A stretch of DNA of 64,000 nt from Fischerella muscicola PCC 7414. Lineage in GTDB: Bacteria > Cyanobacteriota > Cyanobacteriia > Cyanobacteriales > Nostocaceae. This document shows, piece by piece, positions 36,905 through 45,440 of the stretch; the stretch's first letter is position 1; each line of letters opens with the position of its first letter. Location: NCBI RefSeq assembly GCF_000317205.1, contig NZ_AJLK01000151.1, positions 33,336 through 97,335 of the forward strand, written 5' to 3'. The notes beneath the pieces are model-generated. The model ran no database searches. It saw only the letters and a list, made by a program, of their open reading frames with translations, and was not told the DNA's origin. The position numbers and the translations under genes are program-made.

Positions 36905-37990
36905 TTAATGTATATCAAGATTTGAAATAGATTGTTCTTGAGCAGAATCCATCCTGTTTATCAAATCACACACCGATATATTCAATAATTCGGCTGCTTT
37001 GGCTTCAGAGATAGCATTTTCTGATAAAGCCCTAAAGCAAAGCCGTTCAAAGCGATGTGGTTGTTCTTTAGGTATCGGGAATGGTTCATAGGGAGGAGTT
37101 CGCCACCCTCTTCGTCCGAATTCAGCAAATAAAGTTTGGAAAGTTGTATGATCAATAATTTCTAATTCCTTACATCGATAAGTTAAAGCCTGCATACTAA
37201 CGCCTAGTAACTGCTTTAGCCGAGAAAGTTCTGCAATTGTTAAGCGACTACGGTGTTTTCCAATTTCCATCCATAAAATTGAGGCTGGCATTAGGAATGC
37301 ACTAGCAACTCGATGAGCAACTTTTTCTACATCAAGATCGGGGGCAGTAATCAGCACCATGTGTCCAAGTTCATGCACTAATGTAAAACGTTGTCGTTCA
37401 CCGTTATCATTTGCATTAATTACAATCACTGGAACCTGCTCACGATTACGGCGTTTTACCCAGCAAGTTAATCCTGAAACATTATTGTCTAGAGGCAGAG
37501 ACAAAATTTTAATGCCTTGAGATTCAAGTAATTCAGCCAAATTAATAATCGGGTCTGTCCCTAATTGCCAATGGACACGCAAGCGTTCAGCCACAAGTTC
37601 GGCATCGTTTAGAGAATTTACAGGAAATGGAGCTTCTCGTGGTGCTTCCCACTCCATACTTGGAGCATAAATAATTTCTTCAATTTCTAGATATCGCTCA
37701 ACATGGCTTAGGACAGCTGCTACAACGTGAGTCTCTTCTCTTTTGCTAGTGATTTTTTTCTTTCTAAACTCTAAACCTTCAATTTCTAGTTCACTTTGTC
37801 CTAGTAAATAAGTTTCTGAAACTCCCAAAGCTTTGGCTAAAGCTATTAAGGTCGTCGAGTTGGGCATCATCTTGTCCTGCTCGTACTTTCCGATCGCCTG
37901 AGCTGACACTAAGTTTCCAATTTTTAACTCTAGTTCTCTTAATGACAACCCACTTCCTTGCCTGGCTAGCTTCAATCTCTTACCAATCAT
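36905..37990 (-). CDS. XRE regulator fused to ImmA/IrrE metallopeptidase
   Basis: A 361-residue protein. Residues 1-70 are a Cro/C1-type helix-turn-helix (RLKLARQGSGLSLRELELKI, YEQDKMMPNSTTLIALAKAL). The middle is an ImmA/IrrE-type zinc metallopeptidase with HELGH at 206-210 and EKVAHRVASAFLMPASIL (the helix after the active site). The tail may be another helical module. ImmA/IrrE proteins cleave repressors in response to signals; with the PIN-like neighbour it forms a toxin-antitoxin-type pair in which this protein is the probable antitoxin and regulator. GTTTACA/TGTAAAC half-sites lie just upstream. Confidence 0.88.
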   Translation of the reverse strand: MIGKRLKLARQGSGLSLRELELKIGNLVSAQAIGKYEQDKMMPNSTTLIALAKALGVSETYLLGQSELEIEGLEFRKKKITSKREETHVVAAVLSHVERYLEIEEIIYAPSMEWEAPREAPFPVNSLNDAELVAERLRVHWQLGTDPIINLAELLESQGIKILSLPLDNNVSGLTCWVKRRNREQVPVIVINANDNGERQRFTLVHELGHMVLITAPDLDVEKVAHRVASAFLMPASILWMEIGKHRSRLTIAELSRLKQLLGVSMQALTYRCKELEIIDHTTFQTLFAEFGRRGWRTPPYEPFPIPKEQPHRFERLCFRALSENAISEAKAAELLNISVCDLINRMDSAQEQSISNLDIH

Positions 37991-38012
37991 GTATTTATCC
38001 GTAATTCTACTA

Positions 38013-38049
38013 GTTTACATTTCAGGTTTTTTTGCACTATTTTGTAAAC
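38013..38049. promoter_or_regulatory. Possible XRE operator (GTTTACA...TGTAAAC)
   Basis: GTTTACA at 38013-38019 and its exact reverse complement TGTAAAC at 38043-38049 lie 23-60 bases upstream of the XRE-ImmA start codon. Seven-base arms this far apart are modest evidence. The position fits autoregulation by the HTH protein. Confidence 0.3.
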
Positions 38050-38209
38050 ACGTTTTCTAAATTATCCAATAACTTTTTTTGGGTACTCTTGTCAACAAGA
38101 TGGCGTACTGTGATTCAACTTAATTTACCTCAAGGAAGTTGTATGTTCACAGATCGTTATCAATAGAAATTTGCTGCTCCATTGAGTTAACTACTGTAAG
38201 AGGAAATAA

Positions 38210-38491
38210 ATGAATAGCCCACAAGAAAACAAACACGAGGAAAAAGGGAGCAACAAAGACTTCACAATCATTGTGAATGCTCGCCAAAAGGTAGTAACAG
38301 CAAAACATTTGTCATTTACCGAAATCGTCGCATTGGCCTTTGACAACCTTCCAACAGGACCAAACATCGTTTTCACCGTTACCTATAGAAAGGGAGAAGG
38401 TAACAAACCTGAAGGAACACTTGTTGAAGGAGAAACAGTCAAAATCAAGGACGGAATGATATTCAATGTCACAGCAACTGATAAATCGTAG
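38210..38491 (+). CDS. Ubiquitin-like modifier (single multiubiquitin-type domain)
   Basis: A 93-residue protein with one beta-grasp domain of the bacterial multiubiquitin family. A polar N-terminal tail of about 17 residues is followed by FTIIVNARQKVVTAKHLSFT, EIVALAFDNLP, IVFTVTYRKGEG and GETVKIKDGMIFNVTATDKS. The last strand ends almost at the C-terminus, which is Asp-Lys-Ser rather than Gly-Gly. It is followed, with a 26-base overlap, by a ThiF/E1-like gene and then a DUF6527-like gene. This order is known from comparative genomics of bacterial ubiquitin-like systems. It is probably conjugated to, or adenylated by, the E1; how without a C-terminal glycine is open. Confidence 0.8.
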   Translation: MNSPQENKHEEKGSNKDFTIIVNARQKVVTAKHLSFTEIVALAFDNLPTGPNIVFTVTYRKGEGNKPEGTLVEGETVKIKDGMIFNVTATDKS

Positions 38492-39650
38492 TCCCGATCT
38501 CCTGCGAATGCGAAACGAGGGCTATGACATCGAAGTTAGGTCTAACTATCTGATAGTCAAGAATGTTCCTTATGTAAACTCCAATAAAGAGATCAAACTT
38601 GGAACTCTCGTTTCAGAATTGAGTTTGGCTGGTGATGTAACAGTCACACCCAGTACTCATGTTGCTTATTTTTCAGGAGACCACCCTTGTAATAAGGATG
38701 GTTCAGAGATAAACAAGATTAAACACAACAGCACCCAGCAGCTATTTGCTCAGGATCTCGTAGTCCATCATTCATTTTCGAGCAAGCCGCTTAACGGTAA
38801 CTACAAAGACTACTACGAGAAGATGACAACATACATTGCGATTATCTCCAGTCCGGCTCAATCACTTGATTCCAGCGTTACAGCAAAAACCTTTCCGATT
38901 ATTGAATCCAGGGAAGAAGAATCGGTGTTCAATTATATTGATACGGCCTCAAGTCGGGCTGGGGTCAACGCACTCACCAAGAAATTGGAGATAGAAAAGA
39001 TTGCAATTGTGGGCTTGGGTGGTACTGGATCTTACGTGTTGGATCTGCTTGCCAAGACTCCAGTAAAAGAAATCCATCTTTTTGATGGGGATAAGTTTTT
39101 ACAGCATAACGCATTCAGATCGCCAGGCGCTCCGTCTGTTGATGAGTTGAGGGCAGGTTTACATAAGGTGTCCTACTATGCAAACCTGTATTCCAAAATG
39201 CGTAAAGGTATCTTCCCAAACCCTGTCTATGTTGATGCTTCAAATATTGCTCAGTTGGACAGAATGAATTTTGTGTTCCTTTGTCTTGATAAAGGTGGAG
39301 CTAAAAGGCTGATTGTCGAAAAACTAGAGGAGTTTGGTATCTGCTTCATTGACGTGGGTATAGGCTTAAATCTAGTTGATGATGCGTTGCTTGGCGTTAT
39401 GAGGGTAACGACCAGCACTGTTGAACAGCGCGATCATGTCAGTGCTAAGAGCAGAATCCCTTTTTCAGATGGTGATGACAATAATGAATATTCTCGGAAC
39501 ATCCAAATTGTCGATCTTAACGCTCTCAATGCTGCGCTGGCTGTCATCAAGTGGAAAAAGATATGTGGCTTTTACGTAGATTTGGAGAAAGAGTATCACA
39601 GTACATACACCATAGATGGCAATATGTTAACTAACGAGGATCAGCTATGA
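38466..39650 (+). CDS. E1-like ThiF-family adenylyltransferase with N-terminal DUF6791-like domain
   Basis: A 394-residue protein. The N-terminal 140 residues (DLLRMRNEGYDIEVRSNYLI, VPYVNSNKEIKLGTLVSEL, STHVAYFSGDHPC) match the DUF6791-type domain that precedes ThiF in Ubl operons; Cys in GDHPC and later His could be functional. A Rossmann ThiF/E1 core follows, with IAIVGLGGTGSYVLDLL (G183-G188), EIHLFDGDKF and VFLCLDKGGAKRLIVEKL. It should adenylate the Ubl C-terminus. The gene overlaps its Ubl partner upstream by 26 bases and the DUF6527-like gene downstream by four. Confidence 0.85.
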   Translation: MSQQLINRSPDLLRMRNEGYDIEVRSNYLIVKNVPYVNSNKEIKLGTLVSELSLAGDVTVTPSTHVAYFSGDHPCNKDGSEINKIKHNSTQQLFAQDLVVHHSFSSKPLNGNYKDYYEKMTTYIAIISSPAQSLDSSVTAKTFPIIESREEESVFNYIDTASSRAGVNALTKKLEIEKIAIVGLGGTGSYVLDLLAKTPVKEIHLFDGDKFLQHNAFRSPGAPSVDELRAGLHKVSYYANLYSKMRKGIFPNPVYVDASNIAQLDRMNFVFLCLDKGGAKRLIVEKLEEFGICFIDVGIGLNLVDDALLGVMRVTTSTVEQRDHVSAKSRIPFSDGDDNNEYSRNIQIVDLNALNAALAVIKWKKICGFYVDLEKEYHSTYTIDGNMLTNEDQL

Positions 39651-40117
39651 AGCAAGAGATAGTCCTCACACACGAATTCGTTGAATACATTCCTAATGAT
39701 TTAAAGGAGCGAACGATTTATGTGTCGATGGCTTTCGCGACAGTGGTCCATAAATGCTGCTGTGGATGCGGGAACGAGGTTGTTACTCCACTTTCTCCTA
39801 CAGATTGGAAACTAATCTTTGATGGGCATTCAGTTTCGCTCCATCCATCGATTGGAAACTGGAATTTCGCTTGCCAGTCTCATTATTGGATAAGAGGTAA
39901 TAAGGTCAAATGGGCATCACAATGGTCGCAAGAAGAGATTAACGCTGGAAGATTCCATGATTCCTTAGCCAAGGAAAAATACTTTAGCAGCACCAAGACC
40001 CTAGATGTTCATGATGCAATTGTCAGTAGTAGAGAAGTGGAAGCAGGAACAGGCAAACCAAAAAGGAGCCTTTGGCAGAAACTGAAGAGATGGTTGTTTA
40101 GGGCAAACGCATCTTAA
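39647..40117 (+). CDS. DUF6527-like protein of the ubiquitin-like operon
   Basis: A 156-residue protein with a cysteine-rich first half: HKCCCGCGNEVVTPLSP, then GHSVSLHPSIGNWNFACQSH and YWI. The Cys and His set suggests a bound zinc ion. The pattern agrees with DUF6527 proteins found as the third gene of multiubiquitin/ThiF operons. Their function is unknown; a peptidase or a transfer partner for the Ubl has to be considered. It is coupled to the E1-like gene by a 4-base overlap (ATGA). The basic C-terminus (KRSLWQKLKRWLF) could bind membrane or nucleic acid. Confidence 0.8.
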   Translation: MKQEIVLTHEFVEYIPNDLKERTIYVSMAFATVVHKCCCGCGNEVVTPLSPTDWKLIFDGHSVSLHPSIGNWNFACQSHYWIRGNKVKWASQWSQEEINAGRFHDSLAKEKYFSSTKTLDVHDAIVSSREVEAGTGKPKRSLWQKLKRWLFRANAS

Positions 40118-40339
40118 CTTTGTTTTATCAATCTGGAGAAGCTATTTTCTGAAAGCATCCGCAACTTTACAGTTTTAGTTTTTGGCTATGAATTTTAGTT
40201 TTTCTTAGAAAAGAAAGCTTTAAACCTTGATTAAATGAAAGTTTCAGAGGTGAGTGAAGTGATGATTTATGGTTCTTTGCTTCGTTTTATAATCAAGCAA
40301 TTAGGTACTTAAAATTTACTTTGCCAATCAGCTTTCAGG

Positions 40340-40921
40340 TTAATCCAAATTAGTTTTTAACCAGAATAACCAAGGAGAAATAATTGCTTCATCATGATTA
40401 GCTTGTATGAAACTCAAAGCTTGTTCAGCTATTCTTAGTGACGCTAAACATTTTGCAGAACAAGGTAGATGACAAATTAATGACTTTCCATCTAAATAGC
40501 CGCTCGGGTTAATCAAACGGAAACGCCCAACAAATAACCACGTAGCAACTTCTGCTGCAATAGTATCAATATTTGCCTCACCAATTACGGATACAAAATT
40601 ACAGCAACAAGCAGGATAACCCAGAAGCTTTCCAAGCCTTGATTCATGAGGCTCTAGGCTTCGATCAACAGAAAGGATCATGTTTGCCAAATGTATGTCA
40701 CGTGCTACGCAAACATAGCCTTCATCATCCACTTGAAAGGCAAAGCTGTATTGTTCACACCAAGTAGCCAGTTTTGTCAAACCGATCGCCTGTTGCACCC
40801 TTACTCTAACGGCAGGTTTATTACATACGACAAAATGCAGAAAGTCAACAGTTGCTGAGGCAGGTAATACTTCTTTAGGAAATGAGCGTAGTGCTTGAAG
40901 CATAGTCATGTTTAGGTTCAC
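40340..40921 (-). CDS. DUF483-like protein in RiPP cluster
   Basis: A 193-residue protein, last gene of the RiPP cluster. The most conserved-looking stretch is SRLGKLLGYPACCCNFV, which resembles the 'lGk.lGyP.CC' signature of DUF483. More cysteines follow near LICHLPCSAKCLASLRI, suggesting metal binding. The start overlaps the GNAT gene by 47 bases; internal Met codons at 40909 and 40903 are possible alternative starts. The role in peptide maturation is unknown. Confidence 0.7.
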   Translation of the reverse strand: MNLNMTMLQALRSFPKEVLPASATVDFLHFVVCNKPAVRVRVQQAIGLTKLATWCEQYSFAFQVDDEGYVCVARDIHLANMILSVDRSLEPHESRLGKLLGYPACCCNFVSVIGEANIDTIAAEVATWLFVGRFRLINPSGYLDGKSLICHLPCSAKCLASLRIAEQALSFIQANHDEAIISPWLFWLKTNLD

Positions 40922-41351
40922 GTCGCCAAATCATAGCTAGTTGTGGGATACTTGTATCCTCAACAACTTGAAAGTCAGCCGCCTCTGCTGCCCGTCGGGA
41001 AGCTATATTAGACTTCCGCATATGAGCAATCACTTCATTATGTTCACTCTGTTCACAGGCTTTCCGATATGCAACACGTCCGATGTGTCGTCCTTGATGT
41101 TGTGCGTTTACTTTAATTTGTAGCGAAGCATGGCGACCAAAAGGTGCTTCATCTATGATATTTATGTAAACATAGCCAACACGTTGGTCAATAACATTGA
41201 TATGCCAGTACGCTCCTCCAGGATCTCCCCCACGACCTTTGCTACCTTTTCCTTGCACTAGGTGAATATCTTCTGGATGAACTGGCTCTTGTTGCTTTTT
41301 AGACACTGAATTGTGAGGTTTTCGTTTTGCCGAACGCTTTTGAGTTGCCAT
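40875..41351 (-). CDS. GNAT acetyltransferase in RiPP cluster
   Basis: A 158-residue protein. After a basic, disordered N-terminus of about 35 residues comes a GNAT fold: VGYVYINIIDEAPFGRHASL, then motif A IKVNAQHQGRHIGRVAYRKA with the Q-x-x-G-R-x-I/G acetyl-CoA loop, and IASRRAAEAADFQVVE (motif B). It could acetylate the modified peptide, for example a free amine of ornithine created by the arginase (inference), or another partner. It starts 21 bases after the peptide-arginase-like gene. Confidence 0.8.
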   Translation of the reverse strand: MATQKRSAKRKPHNSVSKKQQEPVHPEDIHLVQGKGSKGRGGDPGGAYWHINVIDQRVGYVYINIIDEAPFGRHASLQIKVNAQHQGRHIGRVAYRKACEQSEHNEVIAHMRKSNIASRRAAEAADFQVVEDTSIPQLAMIWRREPKHDYASSTTLIS

Positions 41352-41372
41352 TAATAGTTTAACTTTGAAAGT

Positions 41373-42404
41373 TTAAGCAGCAGAATTTATCCCTAACTTG
41401 TCAATATGATAATTAATCCGCTCTGTTGCTTTCGACCAAAACTCTGCTGGAAAAAATCCAGGTGATAAAGCTACTGTTACATTTACAATTCGCTCAAGAA
41501 CTCCTTGCAAATATAAGGCATCAAAAACCGAATCGATGTCCTTTAATATTTTGTGGATAGCAGGATCGTGACGAGAGCTATGCAGTTCCCAATCTGAATC
41601 ACCATTAAAACGATTGTTAAAGTAATCTAAGTCAATATGTAACAGAGTGGGTACATTAGGCAAGCTATGCAACCAGTCTTCTGGTTTGGCACTTACAGAA
41701 TATGTACTCAAGTTGCCAAGGTTATCGTTAATTGGCTCCAACATACCTTCTAAACGTACAGATGGTCTCAACATATTTGGATTTAACAATTCATCAACTT
41801 TAGTGGCTCGTTCAAGACGATACATACCACAACGACTAGAGCTATATCCTGTAGCACATAAATGACGAATATGCAGCCGAGGAATTTGGTAAAGCAGGGG
41901 AACAATAAAACTTCCAATCCCAATTGCTCCACTGTTAATTGCAGCAGAAACTGTTTCTGGCATCAATAAGTCTACACATTGCTGAGTAACAACATCGTTC
42001 CACCCACCTGGGTTGAACCACAGTCGGGGACTCATAAGATCGTCATGATCATCTACATGAAGCAGTACCACATCTGTCGGTAACGCATTATTAGCGGCAC
42101 ACACAGTTAGCCAACGACTCCATGAAAATAGTGTCCATGAATCATTCAGCGATAATTGCCATTGCCGCTCTTGCCTTACAGAAAAAGGAATATCTTCCAC
42201 GTCTACATTTTGTGACCACCAATGCAATCCCTTTGTCAGGTTTGGATCAACATAAAATTCAGCAGTAGTGGGCCATTTAAGAGTAATCGACCAACCTTCA
42301 TCAGTTAAAGTACTCGTAACAATTTGATTTGGGAAATAACTACGAAGAAGCTCAGCGCGAGCTTGTTGATCATCAGGTAATAGATGGTGTGGGACAACTA
42401 TCAT
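41373..42404 (-). CDS. Peptide-arginase-like protein (UPF0489-type)
   Basis: A 343-residue protein of the arginase/deacetylase fold. Metal-ligand motifs are visible: VVLLHVDDHDDLM (D118, D119, H120, D121, D122) and later LLHIDLDYFNN (Asp-x-Asp). This matches UPF0489-type proteins, among which cyanobacterial peptide arginases (OspR-like) turn arginine of RiPP precursors into ornithine. The neighbouring precursor ends in a segment with three arginines, so Arg-to-Orn conversion of that peptide is the natural prediction. It lies about 130 bases after the radical SAM gene on the same strand. Confidence 0.8.
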   Translation of the reverse strand: MIVVPHHLLPDDQQARAELLRSYFPNQIVTSTLTDEGWSITLKWPTTAEFYVDPNLTKGLHWWSQNVDVEDIPFSVRQERQWQLSLNDSWTLFSWSRWLTVCAANNALPTDVVLLHVDDHDDLMSPRLWFNPGGWNDVVTQQCVDLLMPETVSAAINSGAIGIGSFIVPLLYQIPRLHIRHLCATGYSSSRCGMYRLERATKVDELLNPNMLRPSVRLEGMLEPINDNLGNLSTYSVSAKPEDWLHSLPNVPTLLHIDLDYFNNRFNGDSDWELHSSRHDPAIHKILKDIDSVFDALYLQGVLERIVNVTVALSPGFFPAEFWSKATERINYHIDKLGINSAA

Positions 42405-42534
42405 TAAAAAGTCTCAAAAGTAGTTTGTTAATGGTACGCGATAAGTATGGTTCTTTTCCTCGTGACATTATTATCTGTCCATGACAAAGGAGTAACTAGG
42501 AGAGTTTTGAAATCAAAGATCAGTGTTATGAATT

Positions 42535-44703
42535 TCACACTTTAATAGCTCCCATATTAGTTGTAAGTTCTTCTAATTGCTCAACCATCTCTCTACCTGC
42601 TGTGGTTAAATGAGTGCGCTTGAGTGTGGGTATTGCTACTAAAAGACGTGTGCGTATTGTTTCAACTTGATTTTTAGCACGGACTTTTATTTGATCTTGT
42701 CCTTCTCTAGACAAATAAGCCCAAAACTCCAACAAATGTGTGAACACAAAAATTGCATGTAATAAACCACTGGGAGGTCTTAAATCTTCCCGCCACGGAG
42801 AAGGTACAAGTGGTGCATCAATTTCGATAAGAGGAATGGAGCGTTGTAATAAGTAGAGCTTTTGATGCCGATGCTCGTGGATTAAAGAATCTGCAAGGTC
42901 GTATTGGTCAATATATCTGCTGCCTTGCCTGATTGACACATAAAGCGCACCCGGAACAGAATTATCACTAAATGACACTACTTTGTCTGGATGGGCTGTT
43001 GGGTCTTTAATAAATTGAATCTCTGGACTGATTGTTATAATTTCTGACAATAAGGCTGGCCGCCAAGATTCGATCAATTTTAGACTTTCATGCACAATAG
43101 TTGTGCCAATGTTTCCAACTTCATCGCTTTCAAATAATATTCGTTGACCAAATGGGAGTCGTAGCCAGAGATCATCCCTATTAATATAGGGTACGCCTTC
43201 ATTTGGGGATTTCAGCGATTCCGCAAGCTCCTCAAGGTAGTTGATGTCTGGTGCAATTAATTCACCATCAATAGAATGTATTGTAATACCATTAGATGCT
43301 TGTAGCATCACGGTAGTCCATAAAACCACAGACGGACGAAGTACCAGTTTGTTCAAAATTTCAGGCGGACAAGTCTGAAATTGATTAATAATATCCCGTT
43401 TCCCTGGCTCCTTTTCAAGAACAGCCATCAGTGCTTTTTCAAATTCCTTTCGAGCATCGGCCGCCCAGTGTTCGAGAAGTTGTTGAATACTAGCACTTGA
43501 TGTTAAAGGTGATTCAAACGCAGCAATATCAATAAAAGCAATCCCTTTAGTTTGGCGGTTAAGCTGCTGTTTCTCAATTTCATCATCCAACTGTTGCATT
43601 AATCGATTACGGGCGTGAGTAATGAGTGCAAACATTTCACGACAGTATACAGTTTGATGTAAAAAACCATCTGATCCGTATCGATGAGGTACTGAGCCTC
43701 CCCCACAAATTTCTACAACAGAACACTTTTGACATGTTGAAGCCAAATTCTCTCGACGCAACAGCTTCCTATGTTCTTGAAGTTGGGGCAAAGCGGCAGC
43801 ATCAGCAATAGAAGCTGTTTCTAATCCAATCCCTAATGCTGTAGCTCCTTCTATTGTAATTTTTAATACATCTAAATCATGATATGTTCCATCGGTTTCT
43901 ATTGTTAAAAGGCTGATATCACCCAACCCTAGTGCATCAGTTTCACTGGGTAGCCCGGCCAAGGCATTTAAGATAGCATCAAAACTTCTTATTGGTAGAT
44001 GAGGATATTTATCAAACCAAAGGTCAAAAGCTTGAATTAACCACGATACGTATAGTTCAGGAATTTCATTTCGTCCTGGAGGTAATCGCAGGTAGTTCGC
44101 ATCAGGCAAAAGAAAATCAAGACGGGGAGGCTGGTGGGCATTAAAAAATTCTAATAATTCCTGTGGCGACACTGCTGGATCAATGACAGCAATTAGCCCA
44201 GCATAAATTTGAGAATAATCTTTTAAACGGTTTAATGCTGCTTCAACTGCTCTAAATGATGACTTACCTTTATGATCGAGTCGGTGTAAATCGTTTACTT
44301 TTTCTGGCCCATCAAGACTTAGGGAGACACCGATATCCTCTGCTGCAAAAACGTTAAGAGATGCTTCATTAAGCAACACACCATTTGTCTGAAGCGAAAA
44401 GCTCACTTTGCAGAAGGGTGTTACCTCTGAGCGAATCCAACTAACTGTCTCGACAATCCGCTCAGCACCAGCTAAAAGTGGCTCGCCACCATGAAACACA
44501 ACAGCAATTTCCTCTATATTCTCACTTTGAACATATTCTGCAATACGCTTAGCAAGTAGTTGGCGGTGTTTCTCCGACATAATCGAAGGTCGAAGTCGCC
44601 AACTCTGATCTGCATGACGATACATATAACAGTAGTCACATGCAAGATTACAGCGTGAAGCGATTTTGACTAAAAAACAAGTGAGACGAGGATTACTCTG
44701 CAT
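42535..44703 (-). CDS. Radical SAM/SPASM peptide maturase fused to HExxH domain (FxsB-type)
   Basis: A 722-residue RiPP maturase. Residues 1-280 hold the radical SAM core with CNLACDYC (C18, C22, C25), which binds the 4Fe-4S cluster, and the GGEPLL motif. A SPASM region with CQKCSVVEICGGG and a later Cys follows around 320-360. The C-terminal part is an added domain with an intact HEHRH (609-613), matching the HExxH-type peptide beta-hydroxylase-like extension of FxsB proteins. Enzymes of this family form three-residue cyclophanes between an aromatic ring and the beta carbon two residues on. It starts 16 bases after the precursor gene. Confidence 0.9.
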   Translation of the reverse strand: MQSNPRLTCFLVKIASRCNLACDYCYMYRHADQSWRLRPSIMSEKHRQLLAKRIAEYVQSENIEEIAVVFHGGEPLLAGAERIVETVSWIRSEVTPFCKVSFSLQTNGVLLNEASLNVFAAEDIGVSLSLDGPEKVNDLHRLDHKGKSSFRAVEAALNRLKDYSQIYAGLIAVIDPAVSPQELLEFFNAHQPPRLDFLLPDANYLRLPPGRNEIPELYVSWLIQAFDLWFDKYPHLPIRSFDAILNALAGLPSETDALGLGDISLLTIETDGTYHDLDVLKITIEGATALGIGLETASIADAAALPQLQEHRKLLRRENLASTCQKCSVVEICGGGSVPHRYGSDGFLHQTVYCREMFALITHARNRLMQQLDDEIEKQQLNRQTKGIAFIDIAAFESPLTSSASIQQLLEHWAADARKEFEKALMAVLEKEPGKRDIINQFQTCPPEILNKLVLRPSVVLWTTVMLQASNGITIHSIDGELIAPDINYLEELAESLKSPNEGVPYINRDDLWLRLPFGQRILFESDEVGNIGTTIVHESLKLIESWRPALLSEIITISPEIQFIKDPTAHPDKVVSFSDNSVPGALYVSIRQGSRYIDQYDLADSLIHEHRHQKLYLLQRSIPLIEIDAPLVPSPWREDLRPPSGLLHAIFVFTHLLEFWAYLSREGQDQIKVRAKNQVETIRTRLLVAIPTLKRTHLTTAGREMVEQLEELTTNMGAIKV

Positions 44704-44719
44704 TAGTGTTTACAAAGAG

Positions 44720-44926
44720 CTAAGAGCGATTATGACGATGATGCATCCGATCATAGCTAGTAATAGCAGTTTCAATTTTTTCAACGGCTAGCAGTTTAGC
44801 TCGAACGCGATTAAGTGCTGGGTGTTTAGGGTTGAGACTTTTTATTATTTGAGAAAATTCTGATGAGGTGGCATTATTTAAATTTTCTTTATGATTTGAA
44901 TTGGATTGTGATGTCGTGTGCAACAT
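44720..44926 (-). CDS. RiPP precursor peptide (triceptide type)
   Basis: A 68-residue peptide immediately upstream of the radical SAM gene. The leader is polar (residues 1-50, ending RVRAKLLAVEKIETAI). The C-terminal core is TSYDRMHHRHNRS. It contains three aromatic-X-Arg triads: Y58-D59-R60, H62-H63-R64 and H65-N66-R67. Cyclophane-forming radical SAM enzymes link such aromatic residues to the third residue of the triad, including Tyr and His rings. The three arginines may also be converted to ornithine by the clustered arginase. AGAAG lies about eight bases before the ATG. Confidence 0.85.
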   Translation of the reverse strand: MLHTTSQSNSNHKENLNNATSSEFSQIIKSLNPKHPALNRVRAKLLAVEKIETAITSYDRMHHRHNRS

Positions 44927-45440
44927 TATTATCTTCTGGTTTATTTACTCAATTGATAAGTTTTATTCTACTTAAGTGGTCTCAACTTAATTTGTGTAAA
45001 ACAAGACTTACGCTACTATAATAAATGCAATTAGCTTTGACTGCCATAGCAGTGATACTCATTATTTTTTGCTTGCTAGAGGAAAACATCTCAACTGGAA
45101 CAAATAAGCTAAAGACGTTGGTCATTCTCCGTGCATAACGGCGAGATTAGATTTTGCCCTCCTGACTGACTTATGCAGGTGATGCCTACAACAGGCTGCA
45201 CCTACGCAAACTTACACATAGCCCCACTAAGTAAAAAATCTAACGTAAATTCCACATTTTGATTTACTGCGTGTGTTTCCATAGCAGATGCTTTGCAACA
45301 CTATTTTGAGAATACATCACAGAGAATTTTGACTGTATTAGAAAATAGCAGTAACAATAGTAACAATATAAAGCTGTCTTCGGGAACTGGTGATTGGTAA
45401 TTACCTATTCCTCCTTACCTAATTCCTCGCTCCCCAAACT
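44927..45440. other. Divergent promoter region between RiPP cluster and DISARM
   Basis: About 510 bases without a convincing gene. An imperfect hairpin lies near 45176-45215 (AGGTGATGCC against GGCTGCACCT). From about 45386 a run of ATTGGTAATTACC-like, CCTTACCTAATTCC-like heptamer repeats leads up to drmD. Promoters of the RiPP operon (minus strand) and of drmD (plus strand) must lie here. Confidence 0.5.

Noticed and set aside
45000..45440. CRISPR or RNA gene in the gap before drmD
   Set aside because: The repeats are contiguous heptamer variants without spacers, and no tRNA or stable RNA fold was recognised.
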